In this document: piece by piece, positions 56,453 through 64,000 of the stretch
Layout: every line of letters begins with the position of its first letter
How positions within the stretch are numbered: position 1 is the stretch's first letter
Assembly: GCF_025725665.1 (NCBI RefSeq)
Contig: NZ_CP107009.1
Location: 4,092,001 to 4,156,000 of the forward strand
Origin: Halomonas sp. LR3S48
GTDB lineage: Bacteria > Pseudomonadota > Gammaproteobacteria > Pseudomonadales > Halomonadaceae
Reading direction: 5' to 3'
Length of the DNA: 64,000 nt
Program-made: the position numbers and the translations under genes
Notes under the pieces: generated by a model
What the model saw: only the letters and a program-made list of their open reading frames with translations
Told to the model about the DNA's origin: nothing
The model's database searches: none

Positions 56453-58087
56453 CTAACCGCCTTCGCGGCGGTTGATGCGTCGGTTGACCACATTGGGAGC
56501 GCGACGCAACCGCTCCTGTTCGCCCAACAGCTCGGCCTCGAAGGCATCGGCACCCACCGGTGTTTCGCCATGGCGGCGGTAGAGCTGGGTGAGCATGGAC
56601 TGGCGATCGGCACGCAGCTCACGCACCAGCACCACGATCATGCCGTAGAGAATGAAGGTAAAGGGCAGTGCCGAGAGTACCGCCGCCGACTGCAGCCCGG
56701 TCAGGCCACCGGCAGCGATCAGGGTGAGGCAGATGGCCGCGATCAGCACGCCCCAGATCACCCGCTTGAACAGCGGCGGGTTGATCGAGCCGTTGTCGGT
56801 CATCTGGGCCACGATATAGGAGGCCGAGTCGGCCGAGGTGACCAGAAAGATGAAGATCAACAGCATGGCGACCACCGAGAGCACGCCGGTAAAGGGCATG
56901 AGCTCGAACATCTCGAACAGCGCCACGGTGATGTTGGCCTCGGTGGCGCTCGCCAGGCCGACGTCGCCGGCAAGCTCCATTTGCAGGGCGGCGCCGCCGA
57001 ACACGCCGATCCATAGGCAGGCCAGCAGCGGTGGCACGATCAGCACGCCGAACACGTACTCCTTGATGGTGCGCCCGCGCGACACCCGTGCCACGAAGGT
57101 GCCGACGAAGGGCGACCAGGCGATCACCCAGGCCCAGTAGAAGATCGTCCAGTTGGCTGCCCAGGTGTTATCGCTGAAGGGCGAGATACGCAGGCTCATG
57201 CCGATGAAGTTCTGCAGGTAGTCGCCGATGCCCAGGGTAATGGTCTCGAGGATCGCCACCGTAGGGCCGGTCACCAGCACGTAGAGCATCAGGCCGATGC
57301 ACAGGATCATGTTGAGATTGGAGAGCCGGCGGATGCCCTTGTCCAATCCCGACCAGGTGGAAGCCATGTAGGCCAGGAACATGACGAACAGGATGAGGGA
57401 TTGCCACAGCACGTTCTCGGGCAGACCGAACACGGCATTGAAGCCGCCATTGAGCTGCAGCACACCCAGCCCCAGCGAGGTCGCCACGCCCATCACCGTG
57501 GCCACCACGGCGAACACGTCCAGGGTCGGTGCGTAGGGGCGCACCCGGGGGTACTTGGCCGCGATCGACGACAGCACCGAGGAGACCAGCCCGGCCTGTC
57601 CCTTGCGGAACTGGAAATAGGCGATGATCAGCCCGACCACGGAAAAGGCCGCCCACTGGTGGATGCCCCAGTTGAAGTAGCTGTACTGGATGGCGTAGCG
57701 CGCCGCCTCGGTGCTCTCGGCGGCCACGTCGCCGTAGGGCGGTTCGACGTAATGCAGCATCGGCTCGGCCATGCCGTAGAACACCAGGCCCACGCCGAAG
57801 CCCGCCGCCAGCAGCATGCTCACCCAAGAGAAGAAACTGAAACTCGGCGTACTGTCCTGCGGCCCGAGGCGGATCTTGCCGTACTTGCTCAACGCCAGCG
57901 CCAGCAGAAAAAGCACGAAGCCGAACACCGAAAAAAGATAGAACCAGCCAAATAGCCGGGTCACGCCGGCGAGCGCCGCATCGGCCGCCTCGCCGAAGGC
58001 CTCGGGAAAACCGGCGCCCAGTGCCACCAGCGCCAGAATGATCAGGGCCGATACGGTAAAGACCCGCTGCCCTCCGTGGTTGGCCAT
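56453..58087 (-). CDS. BCCT-family betaine/choline/carnitine transporter
   Basis: A 544-aa transporter with 12 helices. The aromatic-box and signature segment WTIFYWAWVIAWSPFVGTFV is typical of BCCT carriers. The glycine stretch LAAGFGVGLVFYGMAEPMLH corresponds to the motif that shapes the sodium site in BetP, here GFGVGL rather than GMGIGL. Expected role: ion-coupled uptake of glycine betaine or a related osmolyte, fitting a salt-tolerant host. The C-terminal cytoplasmic tail (about 45 residues) is moderate in length. Confidence 0.92.
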   Translation of the reverse strand: MANHGGQRVFTVSALIILALVALGAGFPEAFGEAADAALAGVTRLFGWFYLFSVFGFVLFLLALALSKYGKIRLGPQDSTPSFSFFSWVSMLLAAGFGVGLVFYGMAEPMLHYVEPPYGDVAAESTEAARYAIQYSYFNWGIHQWAAFSVVGLIIAYFQFRKGQAGLVSSVLSSIAAKYPRVRPYAPTLDVFAVVATVMGVATSLGLGVLQLNGGFNAVFGLPENVLWQSLILFVMFLAYMASTWSGLDKGIRRLSNLNMILCIGLMLYVLVTGPTVAILETITLGIGDYLQNFIGMSLRISPFSDNTWAANWTIFYWAWVIAWSPFVGTFVARVSRGRTIKEYVFGVLIVPPLLACLWIGVFGGAALQMELAGDVGLASATEANITVALFEMFELMPFTGVLSVVAMLLIFIFLVTSADSASYIVAQMTDNGSINPPLFKRVIWGVLIAAICLTLIAAGGLTGLQSAAVLSALPFTFILYGMIVVLVRELRADRQSMLTQLYRRHGETPVGADAFEAELLGEQERLRRAPNVVNRRINRREGG

Positions 58088-58258
58088 GAGGTGCTCCTTG
58101 CTTCGTCCTTGAACGCCCTCATCCTAGCAGGCCAACCCTGACGCCACACAATCCACTGTCACTGCCGTCGATTCGGGCCACAAAACCATTGCATCGCGGC
58201 CTCGAGACGACGATTCTGGAGAAACCAAGCAGGCTAAAGGTTATAACGAGTCTCGAAC

Positions 58259-59254
58259 ATGTCCCGACTTTCCGACACTCCACTGTCCGTCCTCGATCTG
58301 GCGCCGATCCGCCAGGCCGGTACCATTGCCGACAGCTTCGCCGAGAGCGTGGCGCTCGCCCGGCTGACCGAACGCCTGGGTTTTACCCGCTACTGGCTGG
58401 CCGAGCACCACAGCCTCGACGGCATCGCCAGCGCCGCCACCGCCGTGCTGATCGGTCATATCGCCGGTGCCACCTCACGCATCCGCGTCGGCAGTGGTGG
58501 CATCATGCTGCCCAACCATCCGCCGCTGGTGATCGCCGAGCAGTTCGGTACCCTGGAGACGCTCTATCCGGGGCGTATCGACCTGGGGCTGGGCCGAGCG
58601 CCGGGCTCCGACGCCGCCACCATGGCCGCACTGCGCCGCGACCCCTATGCCGGTGCCGAGAATTTCCCTGAGCTGCTGGCCGAGCTCCAAGGCTTCCTCG
58701 GCGAGGAGAGGCCGGACCAGCGCGTACGCGCCGTGCCCGGCCAGGGCACCAACGTCCCGCTCTGGCTGCTCGGCTCCAGCGGCTACAGCGCCCAGCTCGC
58801 CGCCCGCGAGGGGCTGCCGTTCGCCTTCGCCGCCCAGTTCGCCCCCGGCTACCTGCACGAGGCGCTCAGGCTCTACCGCGACAACTTCCGCCCCTCGGCG
58901 CTGCTCGAACGCCCCTACGCCATGGTCGGGCTGCCGGTGATCGCCGCCGAGAGCGATAAGCGTGCCCAGTTCCTCGCCTCCACCACCCGCCAGAAGTTCC
59001 TCGGCATGGTGCGCGGCCGTCGCACCCGCTCGCTGCCGCCGGTCGAGACCCTCGACTGGACGCCCATGGAACGGGTGCAGGTGGAACAGTTCCTGGGCGC
59101 GGCGGTGATCGGCGGACCCGATACCGTGCGCGAGGGGCTCGAGCGCTTCCTCGAGCTGACCGGGGCCGACGAACTGATGCTCAATACCGATACCTACGCC
59201 AGCGAGGATCGACTGCGCAGCTACGAGATCGTCAGCGAGGTGTGGCACGCATGA
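58259..59254 (+). CDS. LLM-class (luciferase-like) flavin oxidoreductase
   Basis: A 331-aa member of the bacterial luciferase-like family, an FMNH2-dependent TIM-barrel enzyme. It starts [60 protein letters not shown] and [13 protein letters not shown] are typical of the MsnO8/YhbW-like group. The substrate cannot be told from sequence. The stop overlaps azlC by 4 bp, so it is the first gene of a coupled three-gene operon. Confidence 0.88.
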   Translation: MSRLSDTPLSVLDLAPIRQAGTIADSFAESVALARLTERLGFTRYWLAEHHSLDGIASAATAVLIGHIAGATSRIRVGSGGIMLPNHPPLVIAEQFGTLETLYPGRIDLGLGRAPGSDAATMAALRRDPYAGAENFPELLAELQGFLGEERPDQRVRAVPGQGTNVPLWLLGSSGYSAQLAAREGLPFAFAAQFAPGYLHEALRLYRDNFRPSALLERPYAMVGLPVIAAESDKRAQFLASTTRQKFLGMVRGRRTRSLPPVETLDWTPMERVQVEQFLGAAVIGGPDTVREGLERFLELTGADELMLNTDTYASEDRLRSYEIVSEVWHA

Positions 59255-59967
59255 CCCCACCTGCACCCGGCGCCCAGCTCGATCTTGCCGGTATTCTCAT
59301 CGGCATCCGCCGCATGGCACCGCTTTCGCTGTTCGTGGTGGTTTTCGGCCTGGCCTACGGTGTGGCCGCCCTGTCGCGCGGCCTGTCGGGCCTGGAGGCC
59401 ATGCTGATGAGTGCGCTGGTATTCGCCGGTGCCTCGCAGTTCGCCGCCCTGGAGCTATGGGGGCCGGAAATCCCGCTGCTGCCACTGATCGCCACCACCT
59501 TCGCCATCAACGCCCGACATCTGCTGATGGGGGCCGCCATCCAGCCCTGGCTGGCCCACCTGCCTCCCGGCCAGCGCTACACCAGCCTGGTGGTGATGAG
59601 CGACTCCAACTGGGCCATGGCCGCCGCCGATCGCCAGCGCGGCGAGACCAACGTCGGCATGCTGGTGGGAGGCGGCATCGCCCTGTGGCTGACCTGGCTT
59701 GCGGGCACGCTGCTCGGGGTAATCTTCGGCAGCGGTATCGAGGAGCCCGAGCGCTTCGGACTCGACGTGATCATGGGCTGCTTCCTGCTGGCCATGCTGG
59801 CAGGCGGGCGTCGCGACCTGGCGATGCTGCTACCGTGGGGCGCCGCCGCGCTGGCCGCCCTGGCGGCCATGACCTGGCTGCCGCCGCACTCCCATGTGAT
59901 CGTCGGTGCCCTGGCCGGCGGGCTGGCGGGCATGCTGTTGCCGCGCCGACAGAAGGAGCCCGCATGA
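59251..59967 (+). CDS. azlC: AzlC-family branched-chain amino acid exporter, large subunit
   Basis: A 238-aa membrane protein; together with AzlD it forms an exporter of branched-chain amino acids (YgaZH in E. coli). The signature region [20 protein letters not shown], then [12 protein letters not shown] and [13 protein letters not shown], is intact. The ATG at 59251 overlaps the LLM gene stop (ATGA); the GTG three codons earlier is less likely. Confidence 0.9.
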   Translation: MTPPAPGAQLDLAGILIGIRRMAPLSLFVVVFGLAYGVAALSRGLSGLEAMLMSALVFAGASQFAALELWGPEIPLLPLIATTFAINARHLLMGAAIQPWLAHLPPGQRYTSLVVMSDSNWAMAAADRQRGETNVGMLVGGGIALWLTWLAGTLLGVIFGSGIEEPERFGLDVIMGCFLLAMLAGGRRDLAMLLPWGAAALAALAAMTWLPPHSHVIVGALAGGLAGMLLPRRQKEPA

Positions 59968-60275
59968 CCCTACCCTCGACGACGGCGGGAGCCGTCATTG
60001 CCATCATGGTCATGGCGTTGGTCACCTACCTGACCCGCGCCGGCGGCGTGTTCGTGATGTCGCGAATCCCCATCGGCCCCAAGGTGGAACGCTTCATCAA
60101 TGCCATGGCGGGCTCGGTGCTGGTCGCGGTGATCACCCCCATGGCAGCGCAAGGCGACTGGGGCGCGCGCCTGGCGCTGCTGGCCACGCTCGTGGTGATG
60201 CTGACCACCCAGAAGGCCCTTGCAGCGATCAGCGCCGGCATTCTCACCGCTGCCCTGTGGCGACTGGTCGCATAG
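59964..60275 (+). CDS. azlD: AzlD-family exporter subunit
   Basis: A 103-aa protein with four hydrophobic segments and the AzlD pattern MALVTYLTRAGGVFVMSRIP then FINAMAGSVLVAVITPMAAQ. Its ATG overlaps the azlC stop (ATGA, 59964-59967), with GGAG upstream. It completes the two-subunit exporter. Confidence 0.88.
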   Translation: MTLPSTTAGAVIAIMVMALVTYLTRAGGVFVMSRIPIGPKVERFINAMAGSVLVAVITPMAAQGDWGARLALLATLVVMLTTQKALAAISAGILTAALWRLVA

Positions 60276-60360
60276 TTTCCAGGGAACGATCCATGTCCCA
60301 CAGTCTCAAAGGGACAGTCATTTCGCACGCCGCGCTGCGGCGTCATCATCGGAGACGTGC

Positions 60361-60747
60361 ATGTTCGACCGCAACGATCCTCGCCGCAATGCCGCCTGGC
60401 AGGCTGCCCAGCAGTGGCGCACCCGGGCGAATCAAGCGCCCCGCGGCCCCCTGGGTGGGTTGAAGCTGATCCTGACCTGGCTGCTGTTCGGCCTGCTGCT
60501 GATCGTGGGCACCGTACTCGGTCTGTTCTTTCTGCTGCTCGGCTGGGCCATGCTGCCGATCGTGCGCTACCGCATGAAGAAGCGCCTCGAGCAGATCCGT
60601 GCCGAGCAGGCCAAGGATGCCGGCAGCGGCTACCATTACAGCGAGACCCGCTATCGTGAGACCCACCACCGCGGACGCCACAGCACCGGGGAGCACGAAC
60701 TGCTGGAAGGCGACTACCAGGTGCGCGACGACGAACGCAACGGCTGA
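60361..60747 (+). CDS. Hypothetical membrane protein
   Basis: A 128-aa protein starting MFDRNDPRRNAAWQAAQQWR, with one long hydrophobic region (LTWLLFGLLLIVGTVLGLFF then LLLGWAMLPIV, one hairpin or two helices) and a charged cytoplasmic tail rich in Arg, Glu and His. GGAG precedes the ATG by 8 nt; the longer in-frame start at 60220 overlaps azlD and was rejected. No family recognised. Confidence 0.65.
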   Translation: MFDRNDPRRNAAWQAAQQWRTRANQAPRGPLGGLKLILTWLLFGLLLIVGTVLGLFFLLLGWAMLPIVRYRMKKRLEQIRAEQAKDAGSGYHYSETRYRETHHRGRHSTGEHELLEGDYQVRDDERNG

Positions 60748-60819
60748 CCGGTTATGGAAAAAAGCTCTCGACTGCAATAACTTGAAGCCATATCCCTGAT
60801 GCTTCCGGAGACAACAACA

Positions 60820-61182
60820 ATGCCTCGACTTCGGACGACAGCGGCCGGCGTGCTGCGCCAGATGGTGCTCGCCTGCCTGCTGCTGCCCCTCGCCACGACG
60901 AGCCTGGCCAACGACTACCCCACCGAGGCGCGTGTCGACTACGTGCTGGGCTGCATGGCATCCAATGGCAACGACTACCTGACCATGCAGAAGTGTTCCT
61001 GCAGCATCGACGTGATCGCCGAGCACTTGCCCTACGAGACCTACGAACAGGTCGAGACGGTGCTGGGCATGCAGGACCAGCGCGGCGAACTCGGCGTGCT
61101 GTTCCGCACCGAACGCGGCATGCAGGACCAGGTCGACGCCCTGCATCGGGCCCAGGCCGACGCCAACCTGCGCTGCTTCTGA
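60820..61182 (+). CDS. Exported cysteine-rich protein of PQQ-alcohol locus
   Basis: A 120-aa protein with a signal peptide (MVLACLLLPLATTSLA, mature from NDYPTEARVDY). The mature chain has four cysteines: LGCMASN, KCSCSIDV and the C-terminal RCF. It lies 7 bp before a cytochrome c gene and faces an ABC exporter and beta-propeller linked to PQQ-dependent alcohol oxidation, so a role in that pathway is likely but undefined. The start at 60820 follows GGAGA; 60799 is an alternative. Confidence 0.72.
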   Translation: MPRLRTTAAGVLRQMVLACLLLPLATTSLANDYPTEARVDYVLGCMASNGNDYLTMQKCSCSIDVIAEHLPYETYEQVETVLGMQDQRGELGVLFRTERGMQDQVDALHRAQADANLRCF

Positions 61183-61189
61183 GGTGCCC

Positions 61190-61582
61190 GTGTCGCACGC
61201 CTTCCGGCTCGGCCTGCCGCCGGCCGTCCTCGTCCTACTGGCGATGCTTTCAACTCCGGTGCCAGGCGCGGCTGACGAACATGCCCAGGGCGAACGATTG
61301 TTCCGCTCGCAGTGCATCGGTTGTCACAGCATCGAACCCGGTCGGCACCTGGCTGGCCCCAGCCTGCACGCCCTGGTCGGCCGACCGGCCGGCAGCCTCG
61401 AGGACTTCGATTACTCGCCGGTCCTGGAACAAGCCGACCTCACATGGAACCGTGAGAACCTGGACGCCTTCCTCGCCGGACCCCAGGAGTTCCTGCCCGG
61501 CACGCGCATGGTGCTGTGGGGGCTCGACGAGCGCTCGCGCCAGCGCATCATCGACTACCTGGAAAGTATCGCCAAGCCCTGA
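61190..61582 (+). CDS. Class I cytochrome c, periplasmic
   Basis: A 130-aa exported cytochrome: signal peptide ending in PVPGAADEHA, single haem site CIGCH, and a distal methionine in the GTRMVLWGL segment, the classical c-type pattern. GTG at 61190 has GAGGTG upstream; GTG at 61184 is an alternative. It probably takes electrons from a PQQ alcohol dehydrogenase, as cytochrome c550 does in Pseudomonas, although no such dehydrogenase is within the window. Convergent with the ABC permease gene, 3 bp apart. Confidence 0.88.
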   Translation: MSHAFRLGLPPAVLVLLAMLSTPVPGAADEHAQGERLFRSQCIGCHSIEPGRHLAGPSLHALVGRPAGSLEDFDYSPVLEQADLTWNRENLDAFLAGPQEFLPGTRMVLWGLDERSRQRIIDYLESIAKP

Positions 61583-61585
61583 GGC

Positions 61586-62392
61586 TCAGTCCCCGCCGCC
61601 CTTGCGGGCCATCATGCCACGGGAAGGGTTATAGCCGAGGATTGCCAGCGCCAGCAAAATCGCGGCTACGACCACACTGATCGTTGCCGCATCAGCGTTG
61701 AAGCGCTCATACATGGCGAAGCGGATCATCTCCACGGCATGGGTGAAGGGGTTGAGCGCGGCGATCTGGTAGACCAGGTAGCTGCCCTCGCGGATGCGCC
61801 ATAGCGGATAGAGCGCCGAGGAGAGGAAGAACATCGGGAAGATGACGAAGTTCATCACTCCGGCAAAGTTCTCCAGTTGGCGAATGAAGGAGGAGAGCAG
61901 CAGCCCCAGGGCACCGACCATGAAGCCGGTCACCAGCAGCGCCGGCAGCAGGTAGAGGTAGCCCATCAGGGGCGCCTGGATGCCGTAGGCCCAGGCGATG
62001 GCAAGAAAGACGTAGACCTGCACCACCGACACCAGGGTACTGGCGAGCAACTTGCACACCAGCAGGTACCAGCGTGGAAAGGGACTGACCAGCAGCACCC
62101 GCATGCTGCCCATCTCGCGGTCGTAGACCATCGACAGCGAACTCTGCATGCCATTGAACAGCTGGATCATGCCCACCAGCCCCGGCACGATGTAGACCTC
62201 GTAGAGAATGTAGGTCTGGTAGGGCTCGGTCATGGCAACACCCAGCGCCATGCGAAAGCCGGTGGCAAACACGAACAACCACACCAGCGGTCGCACCAGT
62301 GCCGCCAGGAAGCGGCTGCGCTGGTGCAGGAAGCGCAGCAGTTCGCGCCCCACCACGCCGCGCAGGCAGTTCAGCCAAGGCATCAGGCGCAT
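61586..62392 (-). CDS. ABC-2 permease, PQQ-alcohol system (PedC-like)
   Basis: A 268-aa ABC-2 type membrane subunit with six helices and the typical segment MVYDREMGSMRVLLVSPFP, FFLSSALYPLWRI and LNPFTHAVEMIRFAMY. The first helix group RPLVWLFVFATGF fits exporters. It overlaps the ATPase gene by 10 bp. Such exporters accompany PQQ-dependent alcohol dehydrogenase loci (PedABC in P. putida); the exported substrate is unknown. Confidence 0.85.
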   Translation of the reverse strand: MRLMPWLNCLRGVVGRELLRFLHQRSRFLAALVRPLVWLFVFATGFRMALGVAMTEPYQTYILYEVYIVPGLVGMIQLFNGMQSSLSMVYDREMGSMRVLLVSPFPRWYLLVCKLLASTLVSVVQVYVFLAIAWAYGIQAPLMGYLYLLPALLVTGFMVGALGLLLSSFIRQLENFAGVMNFVIFPMFFLSSALYPLWRIREGSYLVYQIAALNPFTHAVEMIRFAMYERFNADAATISVVVAAILLALAILGYNPSRGMMARKGGGD

Positions 62393-63153
62393 GTACCCTC
62401 CCCGCCCACCAGGCGGTCGAAAGCCTCGCCCAGGCTATCGACGCCAAGCCGAGTGGGCAACGCCTCGGCCCGCTCGTCGGCCAGCAGACGGCCTCGATGC
62501 AGCACCAGCACCCGGTCGCCGGGGCGCACCTCGTCGATCAGGTGGGTCGCCCACAGTACCGCCACGCCCTCCTCGGCGCACAGCCGATGAGCATGCTCGA
62601 CCAGCTCGCGGCGCGAGGCGATATCCAGCCCCACGGTGGGCTCGTCGAGCAGCAGCAGGCGCGGTGAGTGCATCAGCCCGCGGGCGATCTCCACCCGCCG
62701 TCGCTGACCGCCGGAGAGCTGGCGCACCCGCGTGCGACGCTGGTCGGCCAGCCCCACCCGTTCGAGCTGCGCCTCGGCTCGCAAGCTCGCCTCGCGCCGC
62801 CCCATGCCGTGCAGGGCACCGTGGTACGCGAGGTTCTGCGCCACGCTGAGGTCGGGATCGAGGGTCGGCTGCTGGAATACCACGCCGATGCGAGCATGCG
62901 CCTGCACTGCCTGACGGCGCACATCGAAGCCGCCGATGCGGATCTCGCCCCGGCGGCGATCGTGAAGACGGGTGATCAGCGAGAACAGGGTGGTCTTGCC
63001 GGCACCGTTGGGCCCCAGCAGCACGACGAACTCCCCCGCCGCCATGGCCACGGAGAGTGCCTCGAGCACCGGTTTTCCATCATAGGTGAAGCTCAGCCCG
63101 GCAATCTCGAGGGCAGGTGCCGTTCCTCCACGCACAGCGGTCACTTCGCTCAC
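62383..63153 (-). CDS. ABC ATPase, PQQ-alcohol system (PedB-like)
   Basis: A 256-aa ABC ATPase. Walker A is GPNGAGKTTLF, signature LSGGQRRRVEIARG and Walker B LLLLDEPTVGLD, followed by the H-loop WATHL. All nucleotide-binding motifs are intact. Its start overlaps the beta-propeller stop by 4 bp and its end overlaps the permease start, so the three genes are one coupled unit. Confidence 0.88.
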   Translation of the reverse strand: MSEVTAVRGGTAPALEIAGLSFTYDGKPVLEALSVAMAAGEFVVLLGPNGAGKTTLFSLITRLHDRRRGEIRIGGFDVRRQAVQAHARIGVVFQQPTLDPDLSVAQNLAYHGALHGMGRREASLRAEAQLERVGLADQRRTRVRQLSGGQRRRVEIARGLMHSPRLLLLDEPTVGLDIASRRELVEHAHRLCAEEGVAVLWATHLIDEVRPGDRVLVLHRGRLLADERAEALPTRLGVDSLGEAFDRLVGGEGTCA

Positions 63154-64000
63154 GGTTCGACGATCACTCCCCAGGGGAAGCGCCCCACCGGAATCGACTT
63201 GACCGCCCGCAGGCCATCCACTTCGATCATGGTGACGTCGCCGCTGACCCCGTTGGTGGTGTAGAGCCGGCTCTCGTCGCCATTGAGCGCCAGGTGCCAG
63301 ACCCGCTGACCGACCAGGATGTAGTCGAGCACCTCATAGCTCTGCTGGTCGATCACCGCCACACGGTTGGAGGGGCCCAGGGCGACGAAGGCGTAGCGAC
63401 CGTCCGAGGTCAGCACGACCCCCACCGCCTGCACGGTCTCACGCGGTACGCCGGGAACGTCGAAGCGAATGGTGTGCTTGATGTCGAAGGTTTCCTCCAT
63501 GTCGAGGATCGTCACCAGTCCGGCGATCTCCGACGATACCCAGGCCTCGCGGCCATCATGGGTGAACTCGGCGTGCCGCGGCCGGGCCCCTACCAGGCGA
63601 TGGTGCACCGCCTCCATGGTCTCGAGATCGATGATGTGTGCCATGTTGGAGGTTTCGGTGGTGGAAATCAGCCAGCGCCCGTCGGGGCTGATGCCGAGCC
63701 CCTCGGGCTCGACGCCCACCGGGATCTCGGTCACCAGGGTGCGGCGCTCGTAGTCGAGCACCGAGACGATATTGTCGTCCTCGTTGGAGACATAGATATA
63801 GGGCCGGTTGGGGTCGACGCGGATCACTTCCGGGTCCTCCCCGGAGGACTGGCTGCGCACCACCTGCAACGTCTCGAGATCGATCATGTCGATTGACTCG
63901 TCGTCGCCCACCGCCACGAACAGCTCGCTGCCCTCGCTGCTGAAAGCCATCGCACGGGGGCGGCGCCCGACGCGTATGGTCTCCACCACCTCGAGGCTCG
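63150..64000 (-). CDS. PQQ-catabolism YVTN beta-propeller protein, 5' end outside window
   Basis: At least 283 codons of a periplasmic beta-propeller built of YVTN-type repeats (for example VAVGDDESIDMIDLETLQVV, RPYIYVSNEDDNIVSVLDYE, RWLISTTETSNMAHIIDLET). It corresponds to the PQQ-dependent catabolism-associated propeller family, usually about 310-330 aa. The reading frame stays open to the window edge (SLEVVETIRVG), so the signal peptide and first repeat lie outside; the internal GTG at 63989 is not the real start. Confidence 0.85.
   Translation of the reverse strand, partial: SLEVVETIRVGRRPRAMAFSSEGSELFVAVGDDESIDMIDLETLQVVRSQSSGEDPEVIRVDPNRPYIYVSNEDDNIVSVLDYERRTLVTEIPVGVEPEGLGISPDGRWLISTTETSNMAHIIDLETMEAVHHRLVGARPRHAEFTHDGREAWVSSEIAGLVTILDMEETFDIKHTIRFDVPGVPRETVQAVGVVLTSDGRYAFVALGPSNRVAVIDQQSYEVLDYILVGQRVWHLALNGDESRLYTTNGVSGDVTMIEVDGLRAVKSIPVGRFPWGVIVEP

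Noticed and set aside
59457..60275. 272-codon frame whose end is AzlD
   Set aside because: Only the last 103 codons resemble a protein family; the ATG at 59964 coupled to the azlC stop is the real start.

Overview
The window is chromosomal DNA of a GC-rich gammaproteobacterium. Gene order (str operon, rpoBC and rplKAJL downstream of birA, pantothenate kinase and a tRNA cluster; ilvY-ilvC; rluD-bamD) is gammaproteobacterial. A BCCT osmolyte carrier, type III pantothenate kinase, a bacterial FAN1 and PQQ-alcohol accessory genes suggest a Halomonas-like (Halomonadaceae) organism. That placement is inference from gene content; no 16S comparison could be run.

Bases 1-24,700 form one co-directional, minus-strand block of highly expressed genes. 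Read in the direction of transcription it runs pssA, two rrn promoters, 16S, spacer tRNAs, 23S, 5S, terminators, birA-coaX, tRNA-Tyr/Gly/Thr, a terminator, a new promoter, tRNA-Trp, secE-nusG, rplK-rplA, an L10 leader, rplJ-rplL, rpoB-rpoC, rpsL-rpsG-fusA (cut by the window edge). Two features are odd. No tuf gene lies between tRNA-Thr and tRNA-Trp, where gammaproteobacteria usually have one. The rRNA operon carries decayed parts: an extra tRNA-Ile-like copy with a 21-nt anticodon loop, a tRNA-Ala gene without a pairing T-arm, and a fragment resembling the 5S 3' end between the two terminators.

Bases 24,800-36,900 are housekeeping genes: ilvC with divergent ilvY, ilvIH behind a long structured leader, clpB with a sigma-32-like promoter, pgeF-rluD, bamD and a glutamine-dependent nadE. 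Bases 36,900-48,700 are more individual: small conserved proteins, an orphan FimT-like pseudopilin, a two-gene DNA-repair operon (FAN1 nuclease plus a PD-(D/E)XK/Fe-S helicase fusion), nitronate monooxygenase with a YihY membrane protein, a membrane-anchored retropepsin, an exported MetX-like hydrolase, and a TauE/MFS pair.

Bases 48,700-64,000 carry a PQQ-type sugar dehydrogenase, an operon coupling a double periplasmic binding protein to a membrane diguanylate cyclase, a TelA/membrane-partner pair, an extensin-like exported protein, a BCCT transporter, an LLM oxidoreductase-azlCD operon, and the start of a PQQ-linked alcohol-oxidation locus (periplasmic Cys protein, cytochrome c, ABC exporter, beta-propeller) whose dehydrogenase is not in the window. 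The best candidates for undescribed biology are the FAN1/helicase operon, the binding-protein/cyclase pair and the disrupted tRNA genes of the rrn spacer. No CRISPR array, insertion sequence, prophage or integron was seen.
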